A stretch of 64,000 bases of DNA from Podocnemis expansa (lineage: Eukaryota; Chordata; Testudines; Podocnemididae): assembly GCA_007922195.1 (NCBI GenBank), contig ML682092.1, forward strand, positions 1,079,721 through 1,143,720, given 5' to 3'. A program made the position numbers and the translations under genes. This document shows, piece by piece, positions 19,165-30,485 of this stretch. Within the stretch, counting starts at the first letter, position 1, and every line of letters starts with the position of its first letter. The notes below the pieces were generated by a model. The model ran no database searches, had not been told where the DNA came from, and saw nothing but the letters and a program-made list of their open reading frames with translations.

Positions 19165-20303
19165 GAGTTACACTTTACCCATGCTGAGTACAGCTCTGCC
19201 CACAGTGGCATTATTTCTCACCTGTTGGGCAATGGCATAGTGCTTCCTGAAAATAGGTACTGGTGACCACGTAGCAGCCCTGCACATCTCTTGGATTGGG
19301 ACCTTACTGAGTAAGGCAGTGGAAGACACCTGAACTCTGGTAGAGTGGGCTCTCACAGTCTCTGGGAGAGCTGTGTTTGACCTTCCGTAGCAGTCTTTAA
19401 TGAAGTTCACAATCCACTTGGAGATGCATTGGGAGGATACCGGGGAAACTCTCATGCGTTCCGCAACTGCCACGAACAGTTGGGGGGGTCTTGCGGAAGG
19501 ATCGGGTGCACTGTGTAGGTTAGGAGCGCTCTCCTCACATCCAGGGTGTGCCACCATCTCTGATTTTCTGTCACCTGTGGGTATGGATAGAAGACCGGCA
19601 GGCAGATTTCTTGGTTCATGTGGAATGGGGTGGCAACCTTGTGCAGGAACAAGTGGTGGTGACGCAGGACCACCTTGTCTGGAAAGAAAACTCTATATGG
19701 GGGTTCAGAGGATAGGGCTCATAACTCTGAGACCCTTCTAGCCGATGTAACGGCCACCTGGAAAGCCACCTTCCAGGACAGCACTAGCAGGGTGGCTGAG
19801 TCCAAGGGCTCGTACAGCGGCTCTGTCAGAGCCCATAGCACCACGTTCAGGTCCCACCGCGTGGTGGGGTTACGGATGTAGGGAATAAGGTTTTCCATTC
19901 CTTTCAGGAATCTATGACAGATGGGGTGTGAGAAGAGTGGGACTCCATCTGTCATTTGGTAAAAGGCTGAGATTGCTGCCAAATACACTTTCAGTGATGA
20001 CAGGGATAGGCCTTTCTCCCTTAGGTCAAGAAGGTAATCTAAGGTTGCCTGCACTGGTGCAGAGATAGGGTCTATGTTTTTATAAGAGCACCAAATGGAG
20101 AAATGATTCCATTTTGCCATGTAGGTGGACCTGGTGGAGGGTTTTCTGCTACCAACCTTTCTAACCCTACCCGAGCAGTGTCTCTCTTGCTCGCTGAGCC
20201 AGAGAGCACCCCAGCTGCCAGGTGTAGAAGGCCTGGTTTGGGGGGCCGAAGGAGTCCTGAGTCCTGTGTCAGGAGGTCCGCCCACCGTTGGAGGTGGAGG
20301 GGG
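19165..20303 (-). pseudogene. DIRS copy C tyrosine recombinase
   Basis: Minus-strand recombinase from about 20170 (VGSRKPSTRSTYMAKW) through SARRVSEL at about 19725, then frameshifts into 19673-19452 (WWHTLDVRRALL) and 19557-19168 (HSTRVQ and the tyrosine in FRKHYAIAQQ). The four catalytic positions R, H, R and Y all remain but sit in different frames. The 5' codons are separated by the hAT element 20312-22021. The C-terminal stop is near 19168. Confidence 0.88.
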
Positions 20304-20311
20304 GTCCTCAT

Positions 20312-22021
20312 CAATGTTCCCTCTAAGGTTTGGCGGCTTGTGTGCAAAATTTTCAACCCATGTGCAAAACTTTTTCTGAATAAAATTTGTGTGCACACTC
20401 ATGCAACAAATCTTACTGAAAAATCTAGCACAATGAAAAACTAATAAAAGCTGTTATTTAGAGTTGTTTTGTATTAAGAAAAAGAAACAACTAAGTTACT
20501 TAGCATTTACCCAAAATGCTCTACAATCCAAAGAAACTAATTCACAGCTTTCAAATAGCCCAAGACTAAAGTCATATTCAATCTGGATTCTAGCTGTCAC
20601 ATTTCTTATTCAAAGCACCAGGAACCTCTAAAGCTCTACGCACAATGCTCCACAGCTTGAACTAAAGAGCCAGGCTCTGTAGCTTCAGAATAAACACATT
20701 TCCCCCCTGGAGATCAGACACAGAGCAGGATACATAACACAGTAAGGTCTGTGTGCGACACATGGTGTTGAGGTTGGGTTACCAGATACCAAGGCACAAA
20801 AGGAATAGGGAAGTACGAAAAGGAGGACACATGGAGAATTACCTAGTATTAATATAACTGTTATTACCATACTATGTCATGGAAAATGGGTAACGATTAA
20901 CGCATGCAGCATTAAAACTGCACAAAGTCATGTGTTTTCTAAATTATTTTAAAATAAAGAATATTACCAACATGTTTTATTTTGCCAAAAACTGTTTTTT
21001 CATTAAATGAAAATTTTTCATGACCCTTTCATTAATGTTCAAGAGACTAAAGTTAAAAAAACTAAATTTTCAAAATGTAAACTTCAAAAGTACCTAAACA
21101 AGTTTTTAAAAAAAAAGAAAAAAACTGTTAACTCACTTCTCATTTTCCACAGCAGCCCATTTTTACAGTTAAAAAAAAATGTCCTAAATTGTTTCTGTCC
21201 AGTTCAAACCTGCCCCTTTAGTGGTTTTATTTAATTGGTCCCCCTCAGTAATTTTATTTATGGTAGACTTTATTGTCCTTATTTTTTTCTCCCCAGTTTA
21301 GCTGTTTTGTAGGGAGCAAGGGCCCAAAATAAAAGCACCTATCAGAGGTCTTGAACCCACAACTCCAAGGTTAAAAGGTAATAGCTTTACCAACTGAGCT
21401 ATCCAGCAAACTTTCTGAAACCTGCCTTCACATTCAAGGAATACCTGAACTCTTAGTGAAAAGCCCTGCTCTTTGCTGAGCTGCGATTAAAGCGCTGAGC
21501 TGTGATTGGATGGTGTGTGCATGTGACCGCCTCCAATCCCCAGCGGCTGAGGGAAGATTCCCGGCTCAGCAGCTTGCCTGTTGGGGACCTGCTGCTTCCT
21601 CTGGCTGCACTGCCTGCCGGCCTGACCCTGGGGCTTCCTCCTGCCTCCCACCCCCCACAGCCAATTCTCAGGTGCACCCCCAGCACACTTCAGGCCAGCC
21701 CTACCCTGGGCCTCTCCACGTTGCCGAGCCTCGGCCGTGCTGTGGAGCTGTTCCGGCTGGACCCAGGGCCTGCCGCTGCCTCCTCTGGGTCTCCGTCTGC
21801 GCCACCTGCCAGCCCAGCTGGACCCGACCCTGGGACTTTCCCTTGCCCCCCCGCAGCGATAATTGGCTGCACCCTCGGCCCACTCCAGGCCAGGCCAGGC
21901 CAGCCCTACCTCGTGCCTGAACTGCCTCCTCTGCTGCATGCGCGGCAATGACAAAGTCCTGAGCGGCATGAGATTTTTTTTGTGCACGGCTGCGCTGCCG
22001 CGCACATTAGAGGGAACATAG
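20312..22021. mobile_element. hAT-type element inserted in DIRS copy C
   Basis: 1710 bp with ends CAATGTTCCCTCTAAGG and, inverted, CTATGTTCCCTCTAATG, flanked by GTCCTCAT (20304-20311) and GTCCTCAC (22022-22029), 7 of 8 matching. Same terminus as at 16437 and 27305. The left 1 kb is AT-rich and includes a tRNA-like relic; the right 550 bp is a CpG-bearing GC-rich island. No transposase was recognised. The GTGTGCACAC-like stretches next to the ends are shared with 27305-27481. Confidence 0.85.
21337..21409 (-). tRNA. tRNA-Lys(UUU)-like relic
   Basis: On the minus strand there is an A box TAGCTCAGTTGGT, an anticodon-loop-like CTTTTAA (UUU) and a B box GGTTCAAGACC at normal spacing. Stem pairing is poor in the anticodon, T and acceptor arms, so it is not a working tRNA gene. 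It could be a tRNA pseudogene or the head of a tRNA-Lys-derived SINE carried by the hAT element. Confidence 0.45.
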
Positions 22022-22029
22022 GTCCTCAC

Positions 22030-23365
22030 TGACAAGTCTTGTAGGAGAGGAAACCAGTGTTGCCTGAGCCAGTCTGGGCCTATCAGAATGATGAGTGCCT
22101 CATCTGTGAGGACATTCAGAAGCACCCTGTGAATCAGGGGAATTAGCGGGAAGGCATACACTAGGACTCCAGACCAGATGAGGAGAAAGCCATCGCTGAG
22201 AGACCCCTTCTCCCAACCTCAGAGAGAGCAGAACCGAGGGCATTTGTTGTTCTGTGCCGTGGCAAAGAGGTCGATTTGAGGGGTTCCCCACCTGATTGTC
22301 AGCAGGGAGAAAACCTCATTGTGAAGGGACTACTCGTGATTTGCCAGTGGCTTTCTGCTGAGTGAGTCCGCTGTGCCATCGTCCACCCCAGGGAGATGGG
22401 CAGCAGTTGGCGTGAAGTGATGGTTAGTTGTCACAACTTGGTCACTTCCTCACATAGGGCAGAGGAGCGGACTCCCCCCTTGGTGGTTTGTGTAGAACAC
22501 GGCTGCTGTGTTGTCTTAGAGGATCTGGAGCACTCTGCCCTGGATCTGGTCCAGGAAGGTCAAGCAGGCCAGTCTGATGGCCCTGAGCTCCTTCACATTA
22601 ATGTGGAGGAGACTGTCCTAGGGGCTCCAGGTGCCTTGCGTGGAGAGGCCTCCAGGCAGGTGGGCACCCCACCCCAGCTTGGAGGCATCCATTATCAGGG
22701 TTACTGAAGGTTTGAACTCCCTGAACTGGATTCCCCGCATCGCGAAGTTGGGGTCCCACCAGATTTGGAGGGACTCCAGGGCATGCTGGGGTACCGAGAT
22801 TACCTTGTTTAGACGGTCCCGTTCTGGTTGAAAGCTTGTGGTGAACCAGAGCTGGAACAGTAGAATCCACAGGCGAGCTGTTCGGATTACCGATGTGGCC
22901 TCTGCCATGTGCCCAAGGAGATGCATGCGTCTGCGTGCTATGGTCAGCCCGGACACCTGGAGCTCCGTGATGATGGTGCAGATGGACTGAAATCTTTACA
23001 GAGGCAAGGATGCGATGCCTTGTTGAGTGTCCAGGTGTGCCCCAATGAACTCTGTGTCCTGGGTGGGGCAAAGCTTGGACATTTCCAAGTTTATGTGGAA
23101 GCCCAGGAACTCACACAGGTTCATTACAATGTCGACATGGTCGTCTACTTGTCGACTTGACTTGCCCGCTATGAGCCAGTTGTCCAGGTGGGGGTAGATT
23201 CTTACATCCCTCCTGCATAGGAACGCTGCAACCGGTGCGACACACTTTGTGAACACCCTGGATGCTAGTGATAACCTGACGGGGATGGTGGTGAACTGGT
23301 AATGGCGTCATTACACTACAAAACTGAGGAACCGCCTGTGGTGGGGCCAGATGGCTATGTGGAAG
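22030..23365 (-). pseudogene. DIRS copy C reverse transcriptase / RNase H and linker
   Basis: Minus-strand order: RT from about 23360, with FTKCVAPVAAFLCRRDV and the catalytic box at 23190-23179 reading HLDN in place of YLDD; connection region at 22956-22730; RNase H with LIMDASKLGWGAH at about 22700; then the linker YAFPLIPLIHRVLL at 22161-22030 leading to the recombinase. Several frameshifts. The 5' part of RT and all of ORF1 are lost at the CR1 sequence and gap. Confidence 0.85.
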
Positions 23366-23410
23366 TATCATAGAATCATAGAATCATAGGGTTGGAAGGG
23401 ACCCCACGAG
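23366..23410 (-). mobile_element. CR1 retrotransposon 3' end
   Basis: Two ATAGAATC units followed by ATAGGGTTGGAAGGGACC are the reverse complement of the characteristic CR1 tail and its ATTCTATG repeat. The element runs into the sequence gap. Confidence 0.85.
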
Positions 23411-23810
23411 NNNNNNNNNNNNNNNNNNNNNNNNNNNNNNNNNNNNNNNNNNNNNNNNNNNNNNNNNNNNNNNNNNNNNNNNNNNNNNNNNNNNNNNNNN
23501 NNNNNNNNNNNNNNNNNNNNNNNNNNNNNNNNNNNNNNNNNNNNNNNNNNNNNNNNNNNNNNNNNNNNNNNNNNNNNNNNNNNNNNNNNNNNNNNNNNNN
23601 NNNNNNNNNNNNNNNNNNNNNNNNNNNNNNNNNNNNNNNNNNNNNNNNNNNNNNNNNNNNNNNNNNNNNNNNNNNNNNNNNNNNNNNNNNNNNNNNNNNN
23701 NNNNNNNNNNNNNNNNNNNNNNNNNNNNNNNNNNNNNNNNNNNNNNNNNNNNNNNNNNNNNNNNNNNNNNNNNNNNNNNNNNNNNNNNNNNNNNNNNNNN
23801 NNNNNNNNNN
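23411..23810. other. Assembly gap (400 N)
   Basis: A run of exactly 400 N. Translations across it are meaningless. Confidence 1.
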
Positions 23811-24251
23811 TCGCAACTCCATTTGTCCTTTGGCCTTTCTGATTTTATCCCTGCGGTATTTTAGTTATTTTTGAGGTATCATTAATGTTACCACTTCTTA
23901 TTTATTAAATAATACTCACACTTTTTTAAAAAAATTAAAATGTTCACTTCAACTTTGTAGTTCAGCATTAGCTGATTTACGTTAGGTGAAGGATGATTAA
24001 CTTACAAGCTTCATGATGAGAAGATCTTTAAAAATACCATACCCAAGAATAATATACGAGTTCCAGAGGGATAATCATATTAGTTTGGTTCAGCAAAACA
24101 AATGAGTCCTGGGTGGTGATATGGGGCAGTTAAGGGTGCAGGGGGGAATGGGGCCACAGGGAAGGTAGCAGTGGGGGCCAATAGTGGGCCCTTTAGGGGG
24201 CCCCACAATTGGTCTTCACCTAGGGCCCCCAATTGCCTAAGGCTGCCTCTG
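23811..24251 (-). mobile_element. hAT element fragment, inverted copy of 36440-37622
   Basis: From about 23850 the sequence is the reverse complement of the first roughly 400 bp of the hAT element at 36440, ending with its terminus (inverted CAGAGGCAGCC) at 24251. Shared blocks include GGCAATTG..GGGCCCTAGG, TTTGCTGAACCA-type and AAGATCTTT. The other end is lost in the gap. Confidence 0.75.
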
Positions 24252-24780
24252 GCCACAACGTAGGGGTGGCTCCTTCTGTTTGCTTTAATCAGAGATGTCT
24301 GCATTGTTTGGCTAGTTAGATGGTAATTGTGGTCCATCAAGACAGGCTGGCAATTGAGACTGGCCCCTTCACACATTTAAATGAACATACACAGCATATT
24401 CCTGAACCAGGTTTCATCAAGTATACAAAATGGAGTACAATATTTAAAACAAGGGTTCCAAACTGGCAATATTGAGTCTTGTTGGACGTTGGTTATAATG
24501 CCTATGTGTTAGGGTTACAGAATTATTGCACTTATGACACTAAAGGATATATACACAACATTAATTAACATGTACTTTAAAGGTAAATACAATTAATTAT
24601 CTCTGTCCCTCCATATTATCTATCCCTGCCCCACACCTTCAGTCACTTTCTGCTTAATGTAGAACAATCTCTCACAAAAGAGAACAATTTCAAGCACAGG
24701 ATAAATACTAGGAACAGCATATGGTGGTGTTCAGCAGAGTTCAACTTTACAAATAATAGCACTGTTGATGAGGTTACCCT
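24252..24780. other. Anonymous AT-rich sequence
   Basis: No gene, terminal repeat or paralogue recognised. Confidence 0.5.
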
Positions 24781-25149
24781 CCCAGACCACCTGCTGCCCC
24801 AGCCTCACAACTGAGGCAACAAGGCAAGGGGAGGAGACCTCACAGTTGTGCCAGGCCGGCCCCACTGCCATGTGAGATCCTGTGGTCAGACCAGGCAGCT
24901 CCACCACCTGGGCATGTGGTGAGGGCAGGGGACCTCAGGCCAGGCCAGCCCTGACACAAGGGAATGGGCTGGGGGCAGGAGACTCTGGGTTGGCACCCGA
25001 GACTCGCCCTCTAAGCTGTGGGGGGCTCCCTGGCCAGGACTGCATCACAGCAGCCTGGTCACCAATCTGATCCTCAGGGACCCAAGGCTGAGGGATGGGT
25101 CCTGGCTCACCAGCCTTCTGCTGGCTTGACCCTGGCCCAGACTGAGGCT
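24780..25149. other. GC-rich lead-in to the minisatellite
   Basis: Gly/Pro-type composition with no repeat phase that I can fix and no coding signal. Confidence 0.45.
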
Positions 25150-25925
25150 GAGGAACATCCCTTGGCCCACCCAGGGCTCATGTGAGGGGCTCCATTCCCA
25201 GGCAACCCCACCCCCCAGGCCCATAGGCTATGGGGGGTCCCCCCTGCAGGCAATGGGGAGACACTCATGGACCCAGCTTGGACCTAGAGGCTATGGGGGG
25301 AATGCCCTCAGCCCAGGGGTACCCCCCGCCAATCCCAGCTGGGCCCCAGAGGTCTATGGACACCACCCCCAGTCCCACCCAGGGCCTAGAAGCCTACGGG
25401 TAGCCCCTTGAGTCTCACCTGGGCCCCAGAGGCCTAGTGACACCCCGACCAGTCCCACATGGGCCCCAGAGATTTAGGGGCTCCCCTGCCTATCCCATGT
25501 GGAGCCTGGAGGCTTATTGGCACTCCCACAGCCCCATCTGGGTCCCAAAGGCCTGGGGGGAGTCCCCCTGCCCGACCTGGGGCCCAGAGGCCTAGGGACA
25601 CCCCTAACTGTCCCAGATGGGCCCCAGAGGCTTGGGGGCACCCCTGCCCATCTCACCCTGGGCCGGGAGGTCTATGGACACCCTCCCCAGTCCCACCCAG
25701 GGCCCAGAAGCCTATGGGTAGCCCCCTGAGTCTCACCTGGGCCCCAGAGGCCTAGGGACATCCCCACCAGTCCCACATGGTCCCCTGAGGTTTAGGAGCA
25801 CCCCTGCCCATCCCACCCAGGGCCTGGAAGCCTCTTGGCACCCCCCACAGTCCCACCTGGCCTGGGAGAATCCACCCCACCCCACCTGGGGCCCAGAGGC
25901 CAGAGACTAATTCCCTGCTTCCACC
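25150..25925. repeat. GC-rich minisatellite with higher-order period
   Basis: Units of about 40 bp of the form GGGCCCCAGAGGCCTAGGGA, CACCCC..CAGTCCCAC. The stretch near 25350-25490 recurs near 25670-25790 in the same order, giving a second period of about 320 bp (roughly eight units). ORFs here are Gly/Pro strings on both strands. Confidence 0.85.
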
Positions 25926-26199
25926 CAGGGTCTGGCGCCCATGCAGGGAAGCCCCCCTTGGCCCCAGGCAGCCCTTCCTCTCCCCCCTGCCTGACCAGGG
26001 TCTCCAGCCCCCTCCCCCACCAACTCCTACCTGCTCTGTCCTGCAGAGAGAAGCCCATGCTGGAGCTGCTGCCTCTGTTTGAAACTCCCGCCCTCCCTCC
26101 TCTCCTGTCCCCTGGCTGAGTCACAGATGCTGCTGTAGCATGTGGGGGGGGGGGGGCAGATGCAGCTCAGAGGCTCAGTGAGTGCCCTCTCTGTCTGCC

Positions 26200-26319
26200 C
26201 TGCCGGCGACTGGCCCCATCTCCCTGTGCTGGCACTGGGGGTCAACGGAAAAGATTCGGGGCACCCACAGGGAGATATGGGGCATGGGCCCCAAGTGCCA
26301 AGTGCCAGCAATGTCCTTG
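26200..26319 (-). mobile_element. hAT-like terminus, same family as 2607-3013
   Basis: The inverted end CAAGGACATTGCTGGCACTT at 26319 resembles CAAGGGTGTTGCTGGCACT at 2607. The other end was not found, so the left limit is approximate. Confidence 0.45.
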
Positions 26320-26459
26320 CCTAATGAATGAACACTCAGCTTCCTAATGGACAGAACCCAGGAATTCCAGTACCAGGGATGTGTCACCATGATGTGGTTT
26401 AGCTCCTATTACCCTCTTTTGACCAATTTCTCTCTCTCCACTTCTTCCTTTTCTTTTCT

Positions 26460-28810
26460 TTCTCTCTCTTTTTCTTTTTTTTTCCCCCTAAGAAAGGAGT
26501 GGTAGATGACCAATGGTGAGGGTCATCTGATTCACCCAGATCTGAAGTCACTGCTCAGAATTTGAAGGACAGGTCTGACAACACGTTTCTGCTGTCCCTG
26601 TGGCTGTCTGCCTCCAAAACCTTGTGCGTGTCAAGGGGCTAACCCTTCTGAAGAAAGCCTGGGAAGGCAGAAACATTGTTTAATAAGATCTCTGGCTAAT
26701 GTGCAGACATTACCGGGAAGAATAACTGCAGTAATACCAGTATCTTGAGGATGGGTGAGGACACCTGCCAGCTGAGGAGGCTCCGGAAGAGGAGCAGGAG
26801 AATCCTACTTAGGCCACTGTTCTAATTTAATATTATCACTGGCCTGAGGGTCAGAATCGAGGCTCAACAGCCTATGTTAGTCAGAAATGTCATCCTGCCT
26901 GAGGGGAAAGAGGATGGCTGGTCCATGGGGTACTCTAACAACAGTGTGCAGGCTCTGGAAGCCACTTAAGGCAATATTTAGAATGAACATTTATAACAGG
27001 CCTCTGGGTGGCATCAGAGGGATCGACTTCCAGAGTTGGACAAGGGTTTGTCCCATGAGAGGAGAGCAAAGGACAGATGGTCCAGGATTATCTGGCCCCA
27101 GGACACAGAAAGGAGGATGGGCCTGGGCAGTAGATCCATGCTGTCAGTTTGCGGGTGGCTACTAAGGATGTTGCCTTCTACCCTAGAGTACTCATTAAGT
27201 GGCCTTAGGATGCTTCCCATCCCCTTGTAACAACCAAAACCTTTCTGAGTGCTAGGGGATGAAGCTCTGGGTCATAGGATCCCGGAGTATCTGGGACTGC
27301 TCAGCAATGTTCCCTCTAATTATTCGTAGGCTGTGTGTGCAAAAAATTCCTTTGTGTGCGCAAAAAGAAATTTTTGTGAGCAGCAATATTGAATTTTTTT
27401 GTGCACACTTTATTTTGTTGTGTGCACAGGTTTCATGACCTGTGTGCATGCACTCATGCACACAGCTTAGAGGGAACAGTGCTGCCCAGTAAAAACCCAT
27501 GATCTGCCAGGAGGCTTGGACTAGGACACTAGTGGAGCAGAGCTCCTTTTAGCTAGAACAAGAGATCCCCCCCTTTTTTTTTGGAAAGGGGAAAACATGG
27601 GGTTCAGTCTGAAGGCCCTATCATGAAGAGATACTCCCACCGTGTGCACCCCCCCAAGCTGGAGGTAGGCTACCAGGGGTTGAGGCTGGGGAAAAGAGGT
27701 AATAACACTTAATGGTTTCTGATCCAGGTGCGAGAGGTCAGGTCTGAGATATTGGGCATCTAACCACTCGATGCCACTGGTCCGAGCTGATGCACAGGCA
27801 GGGTGACAGCAAGTTACCCTGTCCCAAAGCTCTGGAGGGTGGACTGTTTAGGAAAAAGAAAGGGGGGCCCAAGACCTGCCAGACAGCTGCTGAACTGGAG
27901 AGGGCCTGAATTGTGGGACATGTTGTGGGTGACTGGGGTCCAGAAGCTGTGGACCAAAAGGCAGGAAAGGAAAAAGCCTTCATAAGCGGTAGGAAGGCAG
28001 GAGGGTCCAGAGCCCAGATAGGGATAGAACCGTTCTGAAGCTGGGGGGGTCAGGGCACACGGGATCAGGAGGTGTGGCCCTCAAAGCTAAGCAAATACAT
28101 GTTCAGATAAGTCACACCAGGGATACTGGAGGAAGTGTCCCTTACTTCTACGATGGGGAATAATGCTGTTCCACCCAAAATTTTATGGGGGTTACCCGGG
28201 GCACTGCCCTGTGTGCCCCCACTGGAAGAAGTGAAAGTGGATGGGGAGGCTTCCCTCCCCGATGGGGGAAAAAGCTCAATGAGAATTCATGAGTGGCACC
28301 TCAAGAAGAGGAACTTTCGGTGTATGTTTTACACTCATTACTCTGGGTAATAGGAGGAAGTGTATAGGGGTCCGGGGTTGTACGTGATCCCTGTCTAAAG
28401 GAGAGACCGACAATCAACAGCCAGAATGAGGAGTTCCAACTTCTGGTGCAGGGTGGAGTCCCTCCTCACAGGGAGTGGGTATGGGCATGGGATGGGAGAA
28501 ACTCTCCTATCCAAGACTGGAACCAGGCCAGAGGGATTAGAGTGCCACAACTCAGCCATTCAGCGGAGAAGGGCCAATCAGGGTGGCATAAAGCTCCTTT
28601 TGAGCAGGAGGATGTTCAGGGGCCCTGGAAAGGAGGAGGCCAAAGTAGTCTTGGGTGCTGGCAATAACAGGTCAGTCCGCTGGGAAAAGGGCCCCCCTGT
28701 TGCATGGGAGGTCAAAGATGACTTGTTGAGAGGCCGGGGGTATTCCTGCCTCCCTAGCCACGCCACATGGCAGAGGGTCACGGCCAACACCATCGTGTGC
28801 GAGGCCATAA
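26460..28810. other. Unidentified purine-biased segment next to DIRS copy E
   Basis: This lies where RT and recombinase of the minus-strand copy E should be. I see no YLDD, RNase H or recombinase motif in any frame, only short ORFs. A hAT MITE is inserted at 27305-27481. It may be anonymous flank after truncation or the body of a non-autonomous DIRS derivative. Confidence 0.4.
27305..27481. mobile_element. hAT MITE
   Basis: 177 bp with ends CAATGTTCCCTCTAAT and, inverted, CACTGTTCCCTCTAAG. The flanks CTGCTCAG and CTGCCCAG agree at 7 of 8. The GTGTGCGCAAAAAG-type interior resembles the ends of the 20312 element, so this is its short deletion derivative. Confidence 0.88.
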
Positions 28811-30234
28811 CTATTGCATCCTAAGCCAAAAGGAGGTCTTGGGACGCTATTCTGCCTTCCTCCAGGAAGGCGTTGTAATCCTTCTTAGCCTCCTGTGGGA
28901 GTAGGTGTCTAAATTTATTCATTGACTCCCACATATCTATCATGTATCTGCACACCAGGGCTTGGTTATTGGCCACATGCAACTGGAAGGTGAAAGAGGA
29001 GAATACTTTCCATCCCAGAAGGTCTACCACCTTTGCATCCCTCGATGCCGGGAGTGGATCACAGGGAATTTGGCCTGGGCCTAGTGCCGCCTTCACCATG
29101 CCCTGAGATGGTACCAGGTGGTGGATAAGGGAAGGGAACTCTGTCCCCAGGACCTGATATTTTAGGCCTGCCATATCTGATACCAGGAGAATAGAGCCCG
29201 GGCTTTGCCATTATTATGATGCGAAGTCCCACACACTAAGTTGGAGTGAGACCATGACGGTCACCGGACAAGATCACCGGCCCAAATAGTGTGTCGGCGA
29301 ACCCTTTGGGGGATTGAACTTCCATCCCTGTATGAGCAGCAACATGGTGCAGAAGATCAAAGTGCACCGTGAGGTCTCCAATGTAAGAGGATGGCATGGG
29401 GTTTAAGGTTCTGGTTGGTGCTGGAGGCACTGGTGTCATCAAAAGCTTCACGGCACCACGAGGGCTCGACACGGTCTCCTGTGGGAACCATTTATGGGGC
29501 CAGTACCTAAATGGTGCCAATGCCGAGAACCTAGGATGGGGCCATTTAGACCCCCTTGAGGCACCCTCCTCCAGACTTGAAGGAGGGGAAACTCCTCAGG
29601 ACCATGATGACACTGCCAGCGATGGCAAGGTGATATGGTGCCGGGGAGAAGGCTCAACAGTACCCAGGCTCTGGCATGTGGGGGGAGTCGGGGAACTCGG
29701 GACCAAGACCGAAGAGGGTATTTGGTGCCCTTTTCAGGGCCAGGCCCTGGAGGCAAACACTGGCTTGCCCCTCCTCTTGGGGGTACTGGAGAGGGTGGTG
29801 TAGGCAATAATAGAAGCGCCTTCGCTGCCTCGAATGTCTCCAGTGTAGCAGGGAGCGGCACCGACACCTCGCAGTCCCCTGGTGACCCCCGAGACGGGCA
29901 CTTGGACGGATGCCGGCGGTGTGCTACTGGAACTGGTACTGAGCCGGCCTTTCTGCGGCCTCTTGGTGAGCGGTGCCAGGAGGGCTCCAGTGCTGAAGAG
30001 GTGTGCAGTGCCACAGGAGACCCTGAAGCCTTGGGGGTGGGCTGCCGCGCTTGCCCTGAGGCCAATGCACGGCGCCTTTGCTCCCTGTCTCTTGTTGTCC
30101 TAGGTTTAAAGGACAGATAGATGGAGCAGGAGGTGACTAAGTGAGCTTCACTCAGGCACCAAAGGCAATTCACGTGGGGGGTCATCCCGTGGGAAGGCCT
30201 TGCCACAGGCAGTGTAAGGTTTAAACCTCGGCAT
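28811..30234 (-). pseudogene. DIRS copy E ORF1 (gag-like)
   Basis: Minus-strand start MPRFKPYTACGKAF at 30234 corresponds to MPGFKPCLGCCKAF of copy B. After a frameshift, the CCHC knuckle CLWCLSEAHLVTSC is at 30167-30126. A Pro/Ser/Arg-rich middle follows in a long frame down to 29448, and the conserved C-terminal block (LLGWKVFSSFTFQLHVANNQ) is at about 29035-28821. It aligns best with copy F (62516-63061), including CRYMIDMWESMNKFRHLL against SRYLLNVWESLGRFRNML, so E and F form a subfamily distinct from B and D. Confidence 0.78.
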
Positions 30235-30485
30235 GGCAGGCGGCAGAGGGGAGTTGCTGTTCCACGAATCATCACTGAGGCGGACAAAATAGAACTGAGA
30301 AGGGGGCTGGGCCTTGGCCACATATATAGCCAGTGAGTGGCGTTGGGGGGGGGGGGGGGGCGATGGCTGCCAGCCCTCTCCTGACAGCCTAGGGCAAAAA
30401 GTTTCTGACCAATCGTGCGCTGCGGCACAGATTCACCTATTACTGAATGTATCCGAGCAGCACTCAAAGAAGAACTTGCTGCTTG
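30235..30485 (-). repeat. DIRS copy E 5' inverted terminal repeat
   Basis: Inverse of the 5' termini of B and D, diverged: GAGCAGCACTCAAAGAAG end motif at about 30447-30475, GCGCTGCGGCACAG, and a TATATA box near 30319. A G-homopolymer run at 30346-30360 interrupts it. Confidence 0.7.

Noticed and set aside
21337..21409. Functional tRNA-Lys gene
   Set aside because: A and B boxes are present, but the anticodon, T and acceptor stems do not pair.
21502..22161. ORFs of 136-224 codons on both strands
   Set aside because: They combine the GC-rich right part of the hAT element at 20312-22021 with DIRS linker sequence; only the linker part (22161-22030, minus) is meaningful.
23376..23874. ORFs of 148 and 160 codons crossing the gap
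   Set aside because: Almost all residues are undefined because of the 400-N run.
25150..25925. CRISPR-like array
   Set aside because: Units are degenerate and adjacent without unique spacers; the host is a vertebrate. It is a minisatellite.
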